64,000 nt of DNA. It comes from Parietaria judaica (Eukaryota; Streptophyta; Magnoliopsida; Rosales; Urticaceae). Shown piece by piece: positions 40,358-50,819 of this stretch; position 1 is the first letter of the stretch, and every line of letters begins with the position of its first letter. Both the position numbers and the translations under genes were made by a program. Location: NCBI GenBank assembly GCA_954871525.1, contig OX940860.1, positions 56,656,724-56,720,723 of the forward strand. The letters are read 5' to 3'. The notes under the pieces were generated by a model. The model saw nothing but the letters and a program-made list of their open reading frames with translations. It was not told the origin of the DNA and searched no databases.

Positions 40358-40971
40358 TGTTGGGTTTTTCGATGACTTTTCTCAATCTCGGGTGCGGGAA
40401 ACCCGGGATATCATCGAAATAATGATTTAGAAAATATTTGAATATTAAGATAAGAGATTCGATACTTTACCAAACTTTTGGTACTTATGCCAACAGTACA
40501 AAATATTGCCGATTTCTTCTCGGGATGTGTGCTCGGATTTGGCGTGATTCGGATCGTGCTTCACAGGTGCAAAGCCTCTAGCTCGTCCACCACGTCGCTC
40601 CGGGAACTTCTCTAAGACCGGAAATCTCCTTGATTGACAGCTAGGTCTTTCTCGATGATTGAACGGCAAACCGACGGGAACACGGGGAGAGAAAAACTCG
40701 TCCTCTCTTTTGCTAGCGGAAGGGGCGATTTTTCTTTTCTCTGGAGGCAGTCCAATTCGAAATTATGAGCTCGTTGTGGCGTAAATAGTCCACAGGGTTA
40801 AATGACCTAATGGGCTTTTGGGCCTAGTAACTGGGTCCAAGCCCATTAGGTCATAATTAATTAATTTTATTAATTAATGACCGACCTCATAATTACCGTG
40901 CATATTATATGTAGTCGGTTCGGACCTAAAAAGTCAAACGGACTCAAATCTCGATTCGTGCATTTCCTACA
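40358..40971 (-). repeat. C2 5' LTR
   Basis: 614 bp in minus orientation, paired with 32710-33324. Its outer tip is repeated at positions 1-21. Confidence 0.93.
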
Positions 40972-41228
40972 TAATAGTGGTTTTTACTGTTTTTGACAAG
41001 TTGTGATGATATACAATTCTGGTATATCTGGATGTAAATTTTTAAATGGCATATAAATTTCAGCATATATAAAATTATTATATTCCATTAAGATAATTAT
41101 ATCCAGTGTAAAATTATTATACCGCTCCATTTGACTAAATTTTAGATACTATCACTGCAAAAAAAAAAATTAATTTGATTAGTCGTTTAAAGAAATGGTA
41201 TTGATCTATTTAATTTTGAGAAAATATT
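40972..41228. other. AT-rich flank right of C2
   Basis: Non-coding. The segment GTTTAAAGAAATGGTATTGATCTATTTAATTTT-like text near 41185 recurs in diverged form near 41695, partly as tandem repeats around the foldback element. Confidence 0.5.
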
Positions 41229-41621
41229 GGCGTAAGTACCCAAAGTTTTTGAAAAGTTGATATTAAGTTTTCATTCTTTTTTTTTTTACGAAAGTTGCTA
41301 AATTCTTATTTTGTGTTTTTCGTCATGTTTTCGTCCAGAACCTAGAAGCAGCGCCACGTGTCACGTTTTTAAACCCATTAAATATACCATTGTTTTTCTC
41401 TTTTTTTAAAGTTAAATATACTATTTTTTATCATTGATAAATCAGTTTAATTTTTTTTTATTAAAAAATAGTATATTTCATGAGTTTAAAAACATAACAC
41501 GTGGCGCGGTTATGGACGGAAACATGATGGAAGACACAAAATAAGAATTTAGCAACTTTCGCCGCCCAAAAAAAGGAAATTTAATGTCAACATTTTAATT
41601 TTGAAAGAGGTTAATACTTAG
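41229..41621. mobile_element. Foldback/MITE-like element with ~160-bp inverted arms
   Basis: The left arm starts GGCGTAAGTACCCAAAG and includes AAAGTTGCTAAATTCTTATT and GTCATGTTTTCGTCCA. The right arm carries the inverse of the same text (AATAAGAATTTAGCAACTTT, TGGACGGAAACATGATG). A TTTAAA-rich loop lies between them. No ORF. The superfamily is undetermined. Confidence 0.8.
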
Positions 41622-41918
41622 AATACATTGAATTGTTTCATATTTATACCGCTCTATTTTTATATATTTTACCGCAAATTTTTAAAATTCGTTTAGTCGT
41701 TTAAGTATATGTTACTGACCCATTTAATTTTTATAGAGGTTAATACTTAGAATGCATTGAATTGGTTCATATTTAAAAATTTGGTAGCTATGAAATAAGA
41801 TGCGTGCTTTATGTATATACCCATTTAGTTCAACTTTGTTCACTTGTGATAATTCTGGCTCAGAAAGATCGAATTAGTTTATTAAATTATACTGGAATAA
41901 ACTATTGTTTACTCAATA
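41622..41918. other. AT-rich stretch
   Basis: Holds a duplicated TTAATACTTAGAATACATTG (41610 and 41741), otherwise no structure or ORF of note. Confidence 0.5.
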
Positions 41919-41948
41919 CTAGTGGACGGCACCGCGCTTTTGCGCGGT
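41919..41948 (-). mobile_element. Helitron-like 3' terminus, reverse orientation
   Basis: On the minus strand a perfect stem ACCGCGC-AAAA-GCGCGGT is followed by GCCGTCCACTAG and then T. The terminal text matches the end at 811-843 (GCCATCCACTAG). The element body would extend to the right toward 42400; no 5' end was identified. Confidence 0.65.
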
Positions 41949-42400
41949 TACAAGCAATATATATCTTTTTAGTTTAAATACAAAGATTAGATACGTTAAT
42001 TATATAAATTGCGAGTTGTAATCGAAGTAACTACGTCGTGTATTATATGTATATGAAATATGAGTAGATGTACGAAAGATATGTAAAAAACTTTCAATGT
42101 AAGAGTAAAAGAGTCCGTTCAAAATTGATAAAATTGATAAAGTAAGTTATTGAAACAATTTTATTTAAATACTAAAACATTAAACCATTAAAAAAATTAA
42201 ATTTGAAAGTAAGTAGAATACATTCTCATTAAAAGTATTACGCCTCAATCATACATGGTCATAAAAATTAAACCACTCTCTTACGTCTCCATCATAAAAA
42301 TTTAACTTTTTTCATTTCCCCTCATCCAATAATTCGAATTAGAAAAGAGTGCTCTGTGTTTGAAAGTGTAAATATTCAAACGAGTAATTATGTAACATGT

Positions 42401-42975
42401 TGTTGAGGGCGTTTTGCACACTCAACAATCACAAGGTTTAAACCTTGTTTTTAAACAAGAGGTTCGGATTCTCTCGTTTGTTAGCCAAGAACTCTCAGTG
42501 AAGATGATGATGCGAAATTACTTGTATATTGATCTTATGATTGCAAATACATAGGGTTTTTCCTCTCTTTCTCTCGGATCCTTTACAAATGGGGCTTTTC
42601 GTGCCTTTTATAGCCTTCATACCAGCTTCAACATGTACTTCTCCCACCCTTTGCTGCGTCCCATCACCCATCCCTCTAGGAATGACTAGTGGAGGCATGG
42701 TTGGCCCATACTTCGCGTGATTAGGGGTCGCCGGCCACGTCGGGTATGTGGGACAGGCATGGGCTTCATTAAATGCACATTACATCAGTTGTCATTCGTC
42801 GCCGCAAGCTCTGCCGTCGATGCCTGCCATCGATGCTTGATGTCTCCCCTCTCCCCGCAAGGCCTCAGTACTCTTTTCGATGACCCTATGGCCTGTCGTC
42901 GCCCTTGAAATCTCTTGTCGACCTTCGATATCCCTTGTCAATTTTCGGTCCTGCTTCCCCTCGAATCCCTTAACA
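42401..42975 (-). repeat. G3 LTR (3')
   Basis: 575 bp, plus-strand TGTTGAGGGCG...CCCTTAACA. The start is similar to the inverted end of the G2 LTR (TGTTGAGGGCATTACG) and both share the TTAACA edge. On the element strand a TATA box reads CTATAAAAGG near 42610. Confidence 0.82.
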
Positions 42976-43037
42976 GTTAGCCCCCCATTTTATCAAGTGT
43001 ATGTCACTTGGTAAAATGAAGGGCATGATTGAGACCA

Positions 43038-43270
43038 TCCGCGCTTCAAAGGGGGTGTCTTTGTCAAGGGCATTTTCATCGAGGGCACCTTTGTCGAGGG
43101 CACCTTGATGAGGACACCTTTTTCGAGGGCTCCTTTGTCGGAGGCATTTTCGTCGAGGGCACCTTCGACGAGGGCACCTCGACGAGGACACCTTTGTCAG
43201 AGGCATTTTTGTCGAGGGCACCTTTGTCGGAGGAATTTTGACGAGAACACTTCATCGAGGGGCAACTGGC
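43038..43270. repeat. G3 GAGGGCACC array (18-bp period)
   Basis: About a dozen degenerate 18-bp units reading TCGAGGGCACCTTTGTCG or TCGGAGGCATTTTCGTCG. They give repetitive peptides in all frames, which are not genes. It sits between the LTR and the accessory ORF, as the TCGACGA array does in G2. Confidence 0.85.
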
Positions 43271-43655
43271 GAGGAGACTTTCGTCGAGGGCGCTTGGATG
43301 TGAGGCGCTTCATTTTCACGACAGTTTCTGGTATCTGGGCCCACCACGCGTCGCTTCATAGTAGGCCAGACCTCGGGTAGGTGAAGCGTCTTCTGCACCA
43401 TTATGACACGTCTTTTCACACTTGAGTGCGCCTGGGAACCCGTAACGTCGCTTTATCTCGACCGTTGCTTTGTTTTCCCCCGATGTCCCTGGTCTGTTGG
43501 ATCGACTCGCCCATCTTCTTTTAAATTTCCCTTTTCTTCCTTCTTCTTCACTCCTCCTTTCCTTTCTCTGCAACTTCCCTTCCTGAAGGTTTCCCTTTCT
43601 CTGAGTTCTCTCTCCTTTCATTCTTCCTGCAACTCCTTTCTCCCTTCCAAATCCC

Positions 43656-46480
43656 ATGGCTTCTTCCTCCGTGTTCCAGACCCGCTCCCCGCCCTCTGTC
43701 ATGACTGAGGGCGAGTTGGAGAAACTGGCCAAGAAGTATTTCATGAGAGAGAATATCTCCGTGCTTTTCCCGGCTAAAGGCGAGTTGGCTGACAATCCTC
43801 CGGAGGGCTGGGTCTGCATGTACGAGGCCTTCTTTTCACACGTCAACCTTTGCCTTCCCATACCCAATCTGATGTTGGCTTTCTTGTATGCCTTCAAGGT
43901 TCCCATCACCCAGGTGGGGCCCAATGTCCTCCGCTATCTCCTCTGTACCCTGGTTATTGCCTGCGAGGAGCGGCAGGAGATCACGCTGGAGGACCTCATG
44001 TGCATCTTCTTTCTCTCTCAGAATTCTCGGAATTTGGGAAGGTTTTTGGCGTCACATTGTCATCGAGAGCACGTCTTGCTGAACACACCGACGAAGGAGG
44101 CTCGTTGGTTCAACAAGTACTTCTTCGTGCGAAGGAACGCTCGCACCTTCGGCCCTAATCACGACGATCTTCCCACCGCCTGGGTGGAGGATGTTCCGAA
44201 GTACAAGCTGACTGCCAAACCGGAGCAGTTCAAGGAACTACATCGGGCCCTTCTCACCAACAAGTATCAAGACTGGGCAATCCATTTCACCCCTCGACGG
44301 ATCCGTGACTCTGGCGTGTGGTGGGAGAGCATGATCCACGGTCCCCCTCCCTCGACGATGCTCCCGAAGGGTTTCTCCTGCAAGGTCAAGCCGGTTCCCT
44401 CGCCCGGTTTGGCGGAGAAGTAGGCGAAGAGGCCCAGGGCTGATTTTGTCGCTCTCGTTCTTTCCCCCGAAGCCAAGTCCCTCGGGAGGCTGCTTCTCCT
44501 ACTGAACGCCGGGACGAGGGCGCACGCGATGCCCCTGTCCTTAATAAGGCGAAGGCTGATGTTGTCTCTCTCGATTCTTCGTCTGGCGGCAAGTAATTCC
44601 GGGCGATTGTCTCGTCGGTCGAGCACCGAGGCGAGGGAATGCGTGATACATTTGTTCTAAGGAAGGTGAGAGTCGACTTCGTTGACCCTGCCCCTCAGTC
44701 GACGACACCATCAAAGGCTACATCATCTTCGGCCACCGGCAAGGCTCCTAAACTCCCTCTCTCCGTTAGGGCGCCCGACGCCACTGTCGGCACGATTTCC
44801 CTTCCTTCGGGAGGAGTACCAGCTCCCTTGGTCCCCCTCCCCATCAAGCAAGGAAAAGAGAAGGTCGACGACCCTTCCGGGGCAGAGGAGGCCGTGGCCG
44901 ATTTGGTATTTTTCTTTCCGGGGGAGCGTTGGGCTCTGTTCCCGATGTCCGAGGATCCTCCCCCAAGGGCCACGTTGTTCGTCCTTCTAGTGGAAGTCTA
45001 AGCATCGCCGTCTCTGAGGCCTCGACCGATGCTGCGAAGGTAATCTCCTCCGTGGCGGGCTCTCCTGTCGGTGCGTCTGTCGATCGGGTCGCTGACCCGC
45101 CAGCGGTGGCGGCTCCGGCGGCCGTAGGTGCGGATGCTACCTCGGCAACGCAGGGTCCGCTGCCGCTGATAGCTCCTGCTAATGTAGTTCCGCCGTCGAC
45201 GACTACTTTAGCAGCACAAGGTTCCTTGCATTCAATGGCTCCTGTCGACGTGGCCTCATCGATGGTGGTTACCTTTGTCCCTTCTCCTTCTGGGGGTGTT
45301 CGGTCTTCTCCTCCCGATTTCTCTCTCGTTCTTTCTCCTCGTCTATCGCCAGGTCTTGGGCCGTAGGCGCCTTCCTCGTGCGCTACCGTTTATTTCCCCC
45401 TCGTTCCTATTGCCGACTCGCCTCTTGAGGTTTGGGCGGCTTATTCGGTCTTCGCCTGTAAGGATTTGACCTTTCTTGACCAACCGTTGTCTGATATTCT
45501 TCATCTTTTCGATATTTTTCAGAGTGTGGCGTGGGTGAACGATTTGATCCTTTCCGAGTGTGAGGACGCTTCACGCTCCGAAAGGTGAGCGTCTGCACTC
45601 GCCTAGCAGCTTGCCGACGCTCAAACTCAGCTTGAGAATGCAATCTCCAACGAGCAGAAGGATCGTCAAGAAGTCAAGGACTCGATGGCGAAGCTGGTTT
45701 CGACGACTGCCTCGCTAGGAGAAGCAGGTTTTAAGCTCGAGGCATAGGCGAAGCTTCGCCGGTCGGCCGAGGCCAAGCTGGCGGAAGAGCGGGAGCGCCA
45801 TCATGCCGCCGAGGAGGATCGGCTGGCAGAGGAGCGGGAGTGCCATCGCCTAGCCGAGGAGGCCCGCGAGATTACAGGACAAATCCAACCGCCTCGCCTA
45901 AATTAGCGGGGTTGTAGGGTCGCCCGCCATCGAGGAAGACCAGCTCGTCCACCGTGTCAGGGAGCTGTCTGCTCAACTGGAGCAATCTCGGTCTACGCTC
46001 AACAACGTCGTCGCGGATCCGGAGGCGGCACATGCGGAAGCTGCCGAGGCCAAGCTTGATCAGCTGCTGGAGAGTTATCAGGTGCTCGATGAGTCCATCG
46101 AATTCCATCGCATGCTTGCTGGATGTCGATCCCATATTCTCCTGGTCGAGGGTCTTCCCGACGACACGACGATCGAAGACCTTTGGTTGCGTTTCGAGAG
46201 GTGGTATGCTCTCCGCGAGAAGTATGCCGTTGACGTGGCGGAGTGGGAGCAGAAAGCCGCTGAGGATCCTAACTCCCCCTTGTCTCCGTACGATCCTCCA
46301 AACGTTGATGAACGTCGGTTGGCGGCTCTGGGCGCCGACGACGCTCCTCTCGATCCTTCCTCGTCACAGGGTGAGTATGGCTCCAACGTCGACGCCCTGC
46401 TACTCTGGCCCCGGAGCAGGAAGCATTGGTTCCCGTCCAGGGCTTCCAGGACAACATTGTGGATGCCACCGACTTCTTGA
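43656..46480 (+). pseudogene. G3 accessory ORF (antisense to the element)
   Basis: The first 255 codons (43656-44423) are open. MASSSVFQTRSPPSVMTEGE is followed by LEKLAKKYFMRENISVLFPA, GELADNPPEGWVCMYEAFFS, LCLPIPNLMLAFLYAFKVPI, and RWFNKYFFVRRNARTFGPNH, ending in a basic stretch and TAG. This is the same domain as in the G2 accessory ORF and resembles PF04195-type plant transposon domains. Broken frames beyond it carry a Pro/Ala/Ser-rich linker (44640-45366), a long coiled coil rich in AEEER and LAEER (about 45600-45880), and the tail LDESIEFHRMLAGCRSHILL with VEGLPDDTTIEDLWLRFERW (46082 on) and GEYGSNV. No promoter is evident. The intact N-domain with a decayed C-part suggests partial loss after truncation of the element. 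Confidence 0.75.
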
Positions 46481-46654
46481 AGTAGAGCGTCAATTTGCCA
46501 GCCTTGCGTGTGCCGTCGCAGATTTAGATGTTTAACAACAAACTGAGTAGCAGCCAGGGCCTTTTGAGTGCCCGAGCCTGCTAATCGGTTTGTTGTTAGG
46601 ATCTCACTCAGCGGAGCGCAACGCGCTGTCAAGTCGTGTCCTGAAATTTTGTAA

Positions 46655-46792
46655 TCATGCTTTGAATTATGAATATATATACATTTCGTTTTACTGCGTT
46701 GTTTTGCTCCTTTTTTTTATGAGATATGAATATATATACATTTCGTTCTACAGCGTTGTTTTGCTCTTTTTTTTTTCTATGAGAGGTAGTGT

Positions 46793-46829
<37 letters not shown>

Positions 46830-46850
46830 ATATGCACCCCCCCCCCTTTT
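46655..46850. repeat. Microsatellite cluster
   Basis: A roughly 56-bp tandem duplication (GAATATATATACATTTCGTT), then (TA)n, (GT)n of about 10 units at 46807-46828 and a C-run at 46838-46848. Confidence 0.9.
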
Positions 46851-46879
46851 TCTTTAAAATGATAGGTTTCACGGCCTTC

Positions 46880-47420
46880 GGCATTGTGCCATCGATTGCG
46901 AGCGTTGCGCCTTTTTTTTTATATATAAAGTAGGCCTCATGCTCTTTGGTTTTGAAAATGACCGAGCTCGTCGACAAGGCGTCCCCCACCGATGGCACGT
47001 TGGGCGTGATCAAGGATCACTTGCGACGGATCGACTTTTTCTTGCTTAGGGTCGCTGCCAAGGCTAGGCTTGGGGTCCCCTAGTGCATTTACGGTAGGCG
47101 TCTCTGGTCTTCCCTTTTTCCGGTAGTTTCCAAGACCCTCCGTGGCATTGCGCCTTATAGTTTTTTTTGGCATTGCGTCGTTGATCGATGGCATTGCGCC
47201 TCTTTTAATGTCTTTTTGGCATTGCGCCGTCGATCGATGGCATTGCGCCCGATGGGCATTGCGCCTCGACCGTGGGTATTGCGCCTCTTATAAATGTCTT
47301 CTCGGCATTGCACCGTCGATCGATGGCATTGCGCCCTATGGGCATTGCGCCTCGACTGTGGACATTGCACCTCTTTTAAACGTCTTCTCGGCGTTGCTTC
47401 GTCGACCGATGGCATTGGGC
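46880..47420 (-). repeat. G3 GGCATTGCGCC array
   Basis: About fifteen copies of GGCATTGCGCC with linkers GTCGATCGAT and GATGGGCATT. A higher-order unit of about 125 bp is visible at 47216 and 47302. It is the inverse of the G2 array motif GGCGCAATGCC, in the equivalent place just downstream of integrase. Confidence 0.88.
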
Positions 47421-47588
47421 CTTTCAGGCGGGTGTTCTTCTTGTAGGTTAGGTGTGTTATGAAAATGAATAGTCATGAGTTTCGGTCTTAGAGTTGAATT
47501 TTGAACTTCTTGATATATATATAAAAACGGTGGGGTGGGCAAAAGCTGCCGAACTACATATGAGGTAGATAAAGAATAGTCGTTGCGT
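47421..47588 (-). other. Spacer between G3 array and integrase end
   Basis: Short AT-rich non-coding stretch with (AT)n near 47512. No feature recognised. Confidence 0.5.
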
Positions 47589-48740
47589 CTACTGGTTATA
47601 CTTTTTCACGTGCTTCACGTTCCAGCTTTGTATCATCCTCGCGCCTTCGGAGTTCTTGAGCTCGTAGACGCCCGGCTTGATGATCCCTGCCACCAGGTAT
47701 GGCCCTTCAAAACTCTGCCCTAGTTTGCCGGCATTGATCTCGGCTGTGTTCTGGAAGACTCGCCTGAGGACCAATTCTCCCACTCTGAATCTCCTCGATC
47801 GAACCCTCTTGTTATAGTGGTAGGCTATTGTGCTTTGGTAGTTGGCCATGTGCACGCTTGACTGCTCTCGCCTCTCGTCGACGTGATCGAGCTGATGCCA
47901 CAGGCTCTGGTTGTTGGCTTCCTCGTCGCGCGGGGCCAACATTCATCTGAGGCTTGGAACTCCCACCTCCGCCGGAATCATCGCCTCGACTCTGAAGGCC
48001 GGGGCAAAGGGGGACTCTCCGGTCGCCGAATATTGACTCGTTCGGTAAACACACAGTACGCCCGACACACAGTACGCCCAGAGCCCTTTCTTCTCGTCAA
48101 GCTTCTTCTTGATGGTGTGGACTATAGTTCTGTTGAGCGTCTCAGCATTCCCATTGTCTTGCGGGTATCGGGGTGTCGAGATGTTAAGCTTGACTCTCCA
48201 GCGCCTGCAGAAGTTCTGGAAGCGTCTCGAGATGAACTAGGAACCGTTGTCGGCGATTATTTCCCTTGGTAGCCCAAAGAGGGTGAGGATGTTCTTCCAA
48301 ACGTAGTTCTCAACGTCAGAGTCTTTTATGCTGGCGTAGAATTCAGCCTCCGTCCACTTTCTGAAGAAATCCGTGATCATGAGCATGAACCTCTTCTGCT
48401 TTCTGACGTCGGGCACGGGTCCGATGATGTCCATTGACCACTTCATGAATGGATTCGGGACGGCGACCGCCGACAACTCTTCCACCGGGCAATTGATGGA
48501 GGGGGTGTGGCGTTGACATTTGTCGCACCTCTTTGCGTGGTTGTTGCAGTCGACGACCATGGTTTCCCAGAAGAAACCATGCCTCTTGGTTTTTTGTAGC
48601 AATAATCTTCCGCCGTAGTGGGTCCCGCATTCCCCGCCGCGAATTTCCCGCAACACATATTCGGCCTCCTTTTTGCCCAGACACCTCAGAGTAAGGGCGT
48701 GCAAAGCTTCTCATGTACAGTTTTTGTTGCAAGACTGTGT
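47589..48740 (-). pseudogene. pol: G3 integrase
   Basis: Minus strand. Zinc module with RGGECGTHYGGRLLLQKTKR and CDKCQRHT; core with KWSMDIIGPVP (first Asp) and REIIADNGS (second Asp), then TAG at about 48238 (probably a decayed CAG). It continues with FQNFCRRWRVKLN, NGNAETLNRT (Glu) and, after further change, an open C-terminal part (47942-47589) with FRVGELVLRRVFQNTAEINA, GPYLVAGIIKPGVYELKNSE and NVKHVKKYNQ. It is close to the G2 integrase over its whole length. The upstream end stops at the C1-like fragment. Confidence 0.88.
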
Positions 48741-48754
48741 ACCTAGAGCTTTTC

Positions 48755-49200
48755 TGCTGGGAAGTTCATTACGTTTCCTGATAATATTATCACGATTTAT
48801 GCCGTCAAGCCGTCCGGGTAACATTTAAAAATATTTAAAGCGGAAAAATTTGTTACCCGTACAACGATTTGAACATCGGATAATAACCAAAATCAAGATC
48901 TGATAAATTATTACTAATTTAATTTTTCATAAATTCATTATTAATAATATAGTCTATAGGAAATAAATAAACTGTAAATAAAGGTTTGCATTTATTGACC
49001 CAATTCATAAGGCCGTACTTCAGGTGATGACGATTCCGACTGCGCATTCTGAACCGGGCAGGGCTTCGCTGATGCTGAGGGAAACTCCCGTGATCTTCCG
49101 GGATATTCTCCTAGACTCCTCGTACCGATGCATGGGCTTCGGCGGCAGGACTCCGTCGCAAAAACTTTAACTGATGGTACTTTTAAAGCTTTGGGAGAAC
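48755..49200 (-). repeat. C1-family LTR fragment, inverted arm
   Basis: Reverse complement of the last ~450 bp of a C1-type LTR: it begins TGCTGGGAAGTTC (inverse of the LTR tip) and contains GTCCGGGTAACATTTAAAAA, CATAAGGCCGTACTT and GCAGGACTCCGTCGCAAAA. It truncates G3 integrase. Confidence 0.88.
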
Positions 49201-49237
49201 AACGTGTCACTATGCCTTGGAATGTGGAACAATATGA
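49201..49237. other. 37-bp filler between inverted LTR arms
   Basis: Includes CCTTGGAATGTGGAACA, a 16-of-17 match to the end of G1 integrase (9090-9106, the PWNVE motif). It may be a scrap of a gypsy pol captured during repair; the match is short and could be chance. Confidence 0.35.
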
Positions 49238-49666
49238 CATTCGAATGGATAGGCCTTGGTCTTTTCATAATTGCGGCATAAGTACCAAATGTTTTGGTAT
49301 TTGAGAAAAAACCCTAAAATCAATTTAATCCATTGGATCGGTTATGATTTAATATCAACCATTGGATTACGATAATTGATTATAACACTAAATATAATTT
49401 GAAATTAATAGCTTGGTGACCAAGCTTAGTTTTTTTAATTTATATAATTAATTATATCCGTTGGATCGGTTTAAGATTTAATCTTCACCGTCGGATTGGA
49501 AAATAATTAATTATACATATATTTTTCGAATTACATGAAAGGATAAAATCGAATTAAGTTTATTTTTAAATCTTTAGATATTTGATTTTATACTAAATTA
49601 ATTTGACCCGTTAGATCGGTTTAAAGATTTATCTCAACCGTTGGATCTAGATAGTTACAATTCGAA

Positions 49667-49707
<41 letters not shown>

Positions 49708-50450
49708 GATAAGATAAGAGGATAAGATTGGTTTTTGATTTTATCCAAGTCTTTTATTATTTAATTAAATTCCTAATTAATTATATCCATTGGATTTAGA
49801 TAAGATTAAATCTAGACCATTGGATTGAAATAATTAATTATATTTAATTATAGAATTCGAATTTTAGGGGAGAAAATTTCTTTAATTCGGTTACAGTCTG
49901 AGCCTATAAATAGGGAGCTCATTCTACACATTTTTCACACCTTTCCCCAGAGAAAAACTCAAATTCTCCCTCTTCCTAAGGGTCTGCGAATTTTTCCTCT
50001 GATCTCCCTCTGGTTCGGCTTAAGAGACTTAGTTCTCCGGAAGCTTAAAAAGAACCATCAGTTTAAATTTTGCGACGGAGTCCTGCCGGCGAAGCCCACG
50101 CTACGGTACGAGGAATCCAGGAGTATATCCCGGAAGATCACGGGTGTTTCCCTCAGCACCAGCGGAGCCCTGCCAAATTAAGAACGAGCAGACGGAAGTC
50201 GACAATTGAGGTACGGCCTTATGCATTGGGCTAGTAAATGAGACCATATACTGCTTTCTAATTATTTCCCATAAATACTAGATTATTAATAATGATTTAT
50301 GAATATTAAAATACATAATATTTATCAGGCCTTGTAATATGGTCATTATCCGTTGTTTAACATATTTTCCGCTTAAAAATAAATTTTTTAAATGTTGCCC
50401 GGACGGTCCAACGGTATAATTCGATAAAATAAACAGGGATTTTCCCAACA
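49238..50450 (+). repeat. C1-family LTR fragment, direct arm
   Basis: Matches the last ~1.2 kb of the C1 LTR, starting near its GGCATAAGTACCAAATG and ending TTTTCCCAACA. It keeps all four CCRTTRGAT units (49330, 49458, 49604, 49785) and the TATA box at 49904, and adds a (TA)n run at 49672-49700. The first ~1.5 kb of the LTR is missing and no target duplication is visible. Confidence 0.9.
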
Positions 50451-50557
50451 GGAACACGGCAACAATCGCCGCCATCAGCGAAGGAGTCAACAACCTTAGC
50501 ATCGCCAGACGAGGAGAACCACGAGAGGACACGAAAAATCCAACAGTCGTTATCGGA

Positions 50558-50791
50558 GTGGGAGAAATATTCTCCCTCCTGCGACAATACGAGAAGACCC
50601 TGAACCATTCCAGGAAGACAAGCGGAGCCGCACCAGAAGATTCTCCAGACTACACGACGTACAGGCGCCTCGTCGACAAGATGTTTAACCGCCTGCGCTT
50701 GATCAAGCGGAAGATCAACCTCGCCAAGCGAAGAGCGAAGAAGAACGCCAGCCAGGGGTCGCCAAGAAAAGAGAAGCAAAGGCTGACATAG
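50558..50791 (+). pseudogene. G4 gag-like N-terminal remnant
   Basis: Reads MGEIFSLLRQYEKTLNHSRK, then DSPDYTTYRRLVDKMFNRLR and a basic tail, then TAG. It is a helical, basic segment. I place it in Gag only because RNase H of a Tat element follows 30 bp downstream; a direct family match is not evident. Everything between the two was presumably deleted. Confidence 0.35.
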
Positions 50792-50819
50792 TCGTCGAGC
50801 GAACTCACGCGCGCCAACA

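Larger units (their letters stand above)
32710..40971 (-). mobile_element. C2: full-length Copia element, minus strand
   Basis: 8.26 kb, with 614-615-bp LTRs in inverted (minus) orientation. The flanks TATTA (32705-32709) and TAATA (40972-40976) look like a target duplication with one change. On the minus strand the order is: 5' LTR, Met primer site, leader with GC-rich block, gag with CCHC knuckle, protease, integrase, RT, RNase H, polypurine tract, 3' LTR. Many stops, a deletion in integrase, altered protease and RT catalytic residues and a 257-bp duplication in RNase H show it is old and dead. A sister copy ends at position 21 of the window. Confidence 0.92.
42401..48754 (-). mobile_element. 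G3: truncated Tat-lineage element, minus strand
   Basis: Retains one LTR (42401-42975, its 3' LTR), an inverted polypurine tract, a GAGGGCACC array, a plus-strand accessory ORF that is antisense to the element, a GGCATTGCGCC array and the integrase (47589-48740). It breaks off at 48755, where a C1-family LTR fragment begins; gag, protease, RT and both RNase H domains are absent. Integrase, repeat motif and accessory ORF all resemble those of G2. Confidence 0.85.

Noticed and set aside
43029..43380. Repetitive peptide ORFs (GHLCRGHL...)
   Set aside because: Translations of the 18-bp array in all frames.
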